Assembly: GCA_034431435.1 (NCBI GenBank) | Contig: DAOUDG010000005.1 | Coordinates: 1 to 35,275 of the forward strand | DNA from: JAHCIE01 sp034431435 | GTDB lineage: Bacteria > Chloroflexota > Anaerolineae > Epilineales > JAHCIE01 | Direction: 5' to 3' | Length of the DNA stretch: 35,275 nucleotides | In this document: piece after piece, positions 31,090 to 35,275 of the stretch | Position numbering within the stretch: position 1 is the stretch's first letter | Layout of the letters: the number at the start of each line of letters is the position of its first letter | Program-made: the position numbers and the translations under genes | The notes under the pieces: model-generated | What the model saw: the letters and a program-made list of their open reading frames with translations, nothing else | What the model was told of the DNA's origin: nothing | Database searches by the model: none

Positions 31090-34000
31090 TTAGAACTCTT
31101 CCACCTTGCTCAGATCGGCGAAGCCCATCGGCAGGCGCGCGATGCGCTGTAATAGGGCGCGCCGGTTGTCGCGGACGGCGGCATCTTCCACTTCGACCAT
31201 GACATCCACGAAGAAGCGGTCGATGGGCGCGACGACACTCTGCATCGCCGCGAACACCGCGTCCAGGCTACAGCTAGCCGGGTCAACGCTGAACGTGTCA
31301 GGGTGCAGCCGGCACCCTTCAGCCGTCAACTTCTCGACCACGGCCCCGTAGACCGCGTACAGTTCGCGCTCGGCGTCCGTCTCGAATCTCGCCGGGTCCA
31401 GGGCGAAGATGCGAGGGTGCTGGCGCACCAGGCGCACACAGCGCGCGTAAGCCGTCAGGAATGGCGTCCAGTCGGGTCGCTGCGTCCAGTCGGTCAGATC
31501 GGCCAGGGTCTTGACCACGCCAGCCGGGTTGTCGCCCTGGGCGGCCAGGGCGGCCTGCACCAGATCGTGGCGCGCGCCGTTGTCGCGTAGCCACTGCTCC
31601 AGGCGGCCGTCGACGAAGTCGCGCACCGCGCGCCGGGTCGTCCCATCCACGGGCACAGGCTGCGCCTGGGCTGCATCGTCGATGAGAGCGTCCAGACTAA
31701 CGGGCGCTGGCGCGGCGGCCAACAGGCGTACCAGGCCCAACGCCGTGCGGCGTAGGCCAAGCGGGTCCTGGTTGGCGGTCGGCTGCTGGCCCACGGCGAA
31801 CATGCCCAGCAGCGTGTCCAGGCGATCGGCGACGCTCAGGGCGAAGCCAACGCGGCTCGACGGCAACCTGTCCGTCGCCGACTTGGGCAGGTACTGCTCG
31901 TAGAGGGCCAGGGCGACGACCTCCGGCTCGCCATCGGCCCGCGCATAGTCGCGGCCGATCGCCCCTTGCAGGCCCGTCAGCTCGGTTCCCATCTGGGTGG
32001 CAATGTCGGCTTTGCTGAGGTGCGCGGCGCGCACCAGGTCGGTCGTCTCCTCGGTCGTCAGCTCCAGCCGCTGCGCCAATACGGGCGCGAGGCGCTCCAG
32101 ACGCCCGGTCTTCGCCAGCAGTGAGCCAAGCCTGGCGTGGACCGTCATGCGGTCCAGGTCGGGTACAAAGTCAGCCAGTGGCTGCTGGCGGTCGCGCTTC
32201 ACGAAGTAGGCGGCGTCGGCGAAGCGCGCGCGCAGCACAGCCTCGTTACCCTCGCGGATGTTGGCGGCGTGGGCGGCGTTGCCGTTGGCGACGGCAATGA
32301 AGTAGGGCAGGATCGACGCATCGCGCAGGATGGGGAAATAGCGCTGGTGCTTGCGCATGACGGTGATGAGCACATCCTGGGGCAGGTCCAGATACTCCTT
32401 CTCGAAGGAGCCACGAATCGCAACCGGCTGCTCGATCAGGTTCACCACCTCGTCCAGCAGGCCAGGGTCGACCGGGACCTGGCCGCCGACCTCGGCGGCC
32501 AGGCGCTGCGCCTGGTCCAGGATGAGCTGTCGCCGCTCGGCGGGGTCGATGACGATGCCCGCGCTGCGCATCACCTTGAAATAGTCCTGGGCCTGGGCAA
32601 TGGCGAGGGAGGGCGAGCCGTGGGGCCGCAAGCCGCGCGTCACGTTGCCCGCGCGCACGTCCGCGTACTCAACCGGCACGACGGCCCGGCCGTGTAGCGC
32701 GACCAGCCAGCGGATGGGTCGCGAGAAGGGGACATTGCTACGATTCCAGCGCATCGCCTTGGCGAAGGGCAGCGCTGCGATGAGCCGGGGGGCAATCTCG
32801 GCGATGACCTCGCCCGCTGGGCGACCCGCCTCGGCCTTGACGACCATCGCGTAGCGCTTGCCGTCGCGCTCGCGTACCTGGACCGCTTCCACGGTCATGC
32901 CCTGGCCCCGCGCGAAGCCGATGGCAGCCTGGGTGGGCTGGCCGTCCTTGAAGGCAGCCTGGGCCGGCGGGCCGAAGACTTCAAGCTCGCGGTCGGGCTG
33001 ACGGGGGGCCAGATCGTGAACGTACATGGCCAGACGGCGTGGCGTGCCCTCGATAACCACCGCGCCGTGGGCCAGCCGCGCATCATCCAGCGCCCTGGGG
33101 AAGGACGCTGCCAGCGCATCCAGTGCGGTCTGCAAGTCGCTCGCGGGCAGCTCCTCCGTCCCAATCTCTAGCACGAAATCGGTCGGCTCGTTGGGCAGCG
33201 GGACGGAAGCCGCGCCGGTGTCAGCGTGGTCGGTGGTCGGTCGCCCGTCGTCGAATGTCAGCCTCATCAGCGGGTAGCCCATCTCGGCGCGCTGGGCCAG
33301 GTACGCCTGGGCTACCTCGCGCGAGAGTTGGCGCATCTTGCCGAAATAGCGAGTGCGGTCCGTCACGCCCACCGCGCCGCGCGAGTCCAGGACGTTGAAG
33401 GCCTGGGACATCCGCAGCACGTAGTCGTGGGCAGGCAGCACCAGCCCCGCCTTGAGACAGCGTGCCGCCTCCTGGGCGTAGATGTCGAACAATTGCAGTT
33501 GTGTGGTGACATCCGCCATGTCCAGGTAGTAGGCAGAGTGTTCGTACTCGCCGCGCAGGTTGACGTCGCCGGCCGAGATAGTATCGGTCCAGCACAACTG
33601 GGCAAAATGGCGCGCTTTCTGGAGGGCCATGGCGATGCGGTCCAGGCCGTAGGTAATCTCCACCGATACCGGGTCCAGCCGCGTGCCGCCCGCCTCCTGG
33701 AAGTAGGTGAACTGGGTAATCTCCAGGCCGTTGAGCCACACCTCCCAGCCCAGGCCCCACGCGCCAAGCGCGGGCGATTCCCAGTTATCCTCCACGAAGC
33801 GGATGTCGTGCTCCACGGGGTCGATGCCGATGGCTCGCAGGCTATCCAGGTACAACTCCTGGGGGTTGCCCGGGTCGGGCTTCAGGATGACCTGATACTG
33901 ATAGTGCATCTGCATGCGATTGGGGTTTTCGCCGTAGCGCGCATCGTCGGGGCGAATCGAGGGTTCGACGTAGCCGACGCGCCACGGCTCAGGGCCGAGG

Positions 34001-34134
34001 ACGCGCAGCGCAGTGGCCGGATTGCCCGTGCCAGCGCCGACCTGGACGTTGTACGGCTGCCAGATAAGAGCGCCGTGGCGCGCCCAGAACTCGTGCAGCC
34101 GGGCGATCATGTCTTGGAAGTTGAGTGCTTGCAT
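31090..34134 (-). CDS. glyQS: Glycyl-tRNA synthetase, fused alpha and beta chains
   Basis: Charges tRNA-Gly in the cytoplasm. 1014 aa in one chain. Residues 1-290 are the catalytic alpha part: QVGAGTGNPATALRVLGPEP (31-50), RYGENPNRMQ (66-75), FVEDNWESPALGAWGLGWEV (113-132), and TQFTYFQEAGG (140-150). Residues 319-1014 are the beta part, beginning DFVLEIGTEELPASD (319-333), with the HD-like and anticodon-binding regions further on. A linker of about 28 residues (291-318) joins them. In most bacteria the chains are separate glyQ and glyS products; single-chain forms are known in a few lineages such as Chlamydia. ATG at 34134 lies 14 bases after the recO stop with only a weak binding site. Confidence 0.97.
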   Translation of the reverse strand: MQALNFQDMIARLHEFWARHGALIWQPYNVQVGAGTGNPATALRVLGPEPWRVGYVEPSIRPDDARYGENPNRMQMHYQYQVILKPDPGNPQELYLDSLRAIGIDPVEHDIRFVEDNWESPALGAWGLGWEVWLNGLEITQFTYFQEAGGTRLDPVSVEITYGLDRIAMALQKARHFAQLCWTDTISAGDVNLRGEYEHSAYYLDMADVTTQLQLFDIYAQEAARCLKAGLVLPAHDYVLRMSQAFNVLDSRGAVGVTDRTRYFGKMRQLSREVAQAYLAQRAEMGYPLMRLTFDDGRPTTDHADTGAASVPLPNEPTDFVLEIGTEELPASDLQTALDALAASFPRALDDARLAHGAVVIEGTPRRLAMYVHDLAPRQPDRELEVFGPPAQAAFKDGQPTQAAIGFARGQGMTVEAVQVRERDGKRYAMVVKAEAGRPAGEVIAEIAPRLIAALPFAKAMRWNRSNVPFSRPIRWLVALHGRAVVPVEYADVRAGNVTRGLRPHGSPSLAIAQAQDYFKVMRSAGIVIDPAERRQLILDQAQRLAAEVGGQVPVDPGLLDEVVNLIEQPVAIRGSFEKEYLDLPQDVLITVMRKHQRYFPILRDASILPYFIAVANGNAAHAANIREGNEAVLRARFADAAYFVKRDRQQPLADFVPDLDRMTVHARLGSLLAKTGRLERLAPVLAQRLELTTEETTDLVRAAHLSKADIATQMGTELTGLQGAIGRDYARADGEPEVVALALYEQYLPKSATDRLPSSRVGFALSVADRLDTLLGMFAVGQQPTANQDPLGLRRTALGLVRLLAAAPAPVSLDALIDDAAQAQPVPVDGTTRRAVRDFVDGRLEQWLRDNGARHDLVQAALAAQGDNPAGVVKTLADLTDWTQRPDWTPFLTAYARCVRLVRQHPRIFALDPARFETDAERELYAVYGAVVEKLTAEGCRLHPDTFSVDPASCSLDAVFAAMQSVVAPIDRFFVDVMVEVEDAAVRDNRRALLQRIARLPMGFADLSKVEEF

Positions 34135-34148
34135 TGGGTACTCTGGGG

Positions 34149-34943
34149 TCAGAAGTTAGATGTGCTGAGGGCCTGCCGACGGACCTGTTCCAGGAACTCC
34201 GGCGACTTCAGCTGCCGCTCCAGAACGTGGGTCAGATAGCGCAGCAGCAGCCGCTCCAGGTCCTGATGAATCTCCGCGCCAAGCGCCAACTGCCGCACTT
34301 CTGGGTAGTCGCGCGTCTGCACAAAGCGCAGCACCTTGAGCGTCGTCAGCGGCAGCGACATGGCGTCGCGCTCCGTCAGACGGCAGGTGGGACACAGGAC
34401 ACCGCCCGCCGACGCCGAGAAGAACTGGTCGCGCGCTTCCAGGGGCAGCTTGCAATGGGCGCAGACGAACAACTCCGGCTGGTAGCCCACCAGGCCCAAC
34501 AGTCGCAACTCGAAGAAGCGGGCCAGCAGAGGCAGGCGCGCGTCGCTGGCCTCTGCTACCAACTCCTCCAAGGCCTCGCGTACCAGAACGTACACGTCCT
34601 GGTGGGTGTCATTCTCTTCCAGGAACTTGTCCGCCAGTTCGGCGAAGTAGCTGGCATACGTGAAGCGCAACAAATCGTCGTGGAGGGCACGGAAGAGGTT
34701 GATCGCCTGGGCCTGGGTGACGACATCCATCGAGCGACCTCTGGCGAGGAGAAGCTGGCTCAGGCTAAACATCTCGATGTGGCCCGCCTTGCGGCTGGAT
34801 GTACGGCGTGCGCCTTTGGCGACCACCCGCAGCTTGCCGTGCGTGGGCGTCAGAATGGTGAGGACACGGTCGGCCTCGCCAAAATCCTGACGCTTGAGAA
34901 CAATCGCGTCTGTCCTATACAGTCGCTCGCGCGTCGTTCGCAC
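34149..34943 (-). CDS. recO: DNA repair protein RecO
   Basis: Mediator that loads RecA on single-stranded DNA with RecR in the RecF pathway. 264 aa from GTG at 34943: an N-terminal OB-fold (YRTDAIVLKRQDFGEADRVLTI, 9-30, then GKLRVVAKGARR, 36-47), a helical domain, and a four-cysteine zinc site C161/C164 (CAHC) and C184/C187 (CPTC). The GTG is preceded by AAAGGG; the frame is open upstream but that stretch contains the promoter. First gene of the recO-glyQS-ppdK unit, an order also seen in part in Firmicutes (recO-glyQ-glyS). Confidence 0.94.
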   Translation of the reverse strand: MRTTRERLYRTDAIVLKRQDFGEADRVLTILTPTHGKLRVVAKGARRTSSRKAGHIEMFSLSQLLLARGRSMDVVTQAQAINLFRALHDDLLRFTYASYFAELADKFLEENDTHQDVYVLVREALEELVAEASDARLPLLARFFELRLLGLVGYQPELFVCAHCKLPLEARDQFFSASAGGVLCPTCRLTERDAMSLPLTTLKVLRFVQTRDYPEVRQLALGAEIHQDLERLLLRYLTHVLERQLKSPEFLEQVRRQALSTSNF

Positions 34944-34977
34944 AGTGCCCTTTCCATGTTTAGGCCAAATCTCCGCA

Positions 34978-35006
34978 ATTATACTACCACGCGCTACCCC
35001 CGGCAA
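34978..35006 (-). promoter_or_regulatory. Promoter for recO-glyQS-ppdK
   Basis: On the minus strand TTGCCG (35001-35006), a 17-base spacer, and a perfect TATAAT (34978-34983). Predicted start near 34971 and a leader of about 28 nt to the GTG of recO. Confidence 0.6.
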
Positions 35007-35134
35007 GCTGCTACGTGGTCATCGTGGTCATTCCATGCCCACCGGCCTGGCGACGCGCCAGCCCCGCTGGACAGGTGACTGCTCGTCTGAGGCGCGGTTG
35101 GCCGCCAGCGGTTGAAGGCAGGCAAAATGAAACG

Positions 35135-35171
35135 CGCGGCCCTCAGGGGAGGGAGTCCCCTGAGGGCCGCG
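35135..35171 (-). terminator. Rho-independent terminator of the right-edge gene
   Basis: Positions 35135-35150 and 35156-35171 form a perfect 16-bp GC-rich stem with a five-base loop. On the minus strand it is followed by CGTTTCATTTTG, a T-rich tail, as expected for a terminator of the minus-strand gene ending at 35205. Confidence 0.7.
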
Positions 35172-35204
35172 TGGGTCAGGCATGCGCCAGGGGCGCGCGC
35201 CTGG

Positions 35205-35275
35205 CTAGGGCTGCCAGCCCGGTTGCCCAGGGCACACCGGCGGGAAGCCCTCCCAGTCGAAGTTGGGACAGCGCC
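35205..35275 (-). CDS. C-terminal end of an unidentified gene (cut by window edge)
   Basis: The last 22 codons and the TAG stop of a minus-strand frame entering from the right edge. The peptide RCPNFDWEGFPPVCPGQPG then WQP is rich in Cys, Trp, Pro and Gly, unlike random GC-rich translation, and resembles the tail of an extracellular protein. A terminator hairpin follows 33 bp later. The product cannot be identified from this piece. Confidence 0.5.
   Translation of the reverse strand, partial: RCPNFDWEGFPPVCPGQPGWQP

Overview
The window is a dense, GC-rich bacterial chromosome segment. Thirty genes are called, two of them cut by the window edges, and most spacers are under 250 bp. The best guess for the host is a Chloroflexota (Chloroflexi) bacterium. 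This rests on a fused glycyl-tRNA synthetase alpha-beta chain, two tandem FemAB-type ligases, an O-antigen-ligase/TPR protein of the kind common in that phylum, and the recO-glyQS-ppdK gene order. No 16S rRNA or other phylogenetic marker is present, so this is inference from gene content. I see no tRNA, rRNA, CRISPR array, transposase, integrase or phage gene.

Layout: (1) 1-905: the 3' part of a DUF3566-like membrane protein gene (+), converging on a small zinc-ribbon gene (-) that has a near-consensus sigma-70 promoter and a leader of about 170 nt. (2) 906-2380 (-): a D-2-hydroxyacid dehydrogenase translationally coupled to dtd. (3) 2444-12826 (-): an eight-gene unit with overlapping or nearly touching genes: O-antigen-ligase-like/TPR protein, uridine kinase, GT2, GT4, MurJ/Wzx-like flippase, GT2, GT4, GT4. 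It looks like a surface-polysaccharide assembly locus. (4) 12947-23534 (-): nuoA-H-J-K-L-M-N, which are exactly the seven membrane subunits of complex I, followed by murE and a class I methyltransferase. (5) 23627-26724 (+): two FemAB-type ligases and a methyltransferase-like protein. (6) 26956-34943 (-): recO, fused glyQS, ppdK and two cyclophilins, one a lipoprotein and one cytoplasmic. (7) The right edge holds the last 22 codons of another minus-strand gene, followed by a perfect 16-bp terminator-like hairpin.

Working together: the flippase, ligase, glycosyltransferases, MurE and FemX pair all concern the cell envelope. The Nuo genes supply the proton-pumping arm of a respiratory complex whose electron-input subunits are not encoded here. 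The recO-glyQS-ppdK block is housekeeping.

I did not find a clear new defence, mobile or signalling system. The points most worth a second look are: the membrane-arm-only nuo cluster with NuoH and NuoJ directly overlapping; promoters for nuo and femX that face into each other; a 90-bp block that is 88/90 identical between the two femX paralogues; and a 7-bp repeat that occurs both inside the GlyQS fusion linker and in the spacer after the gene.
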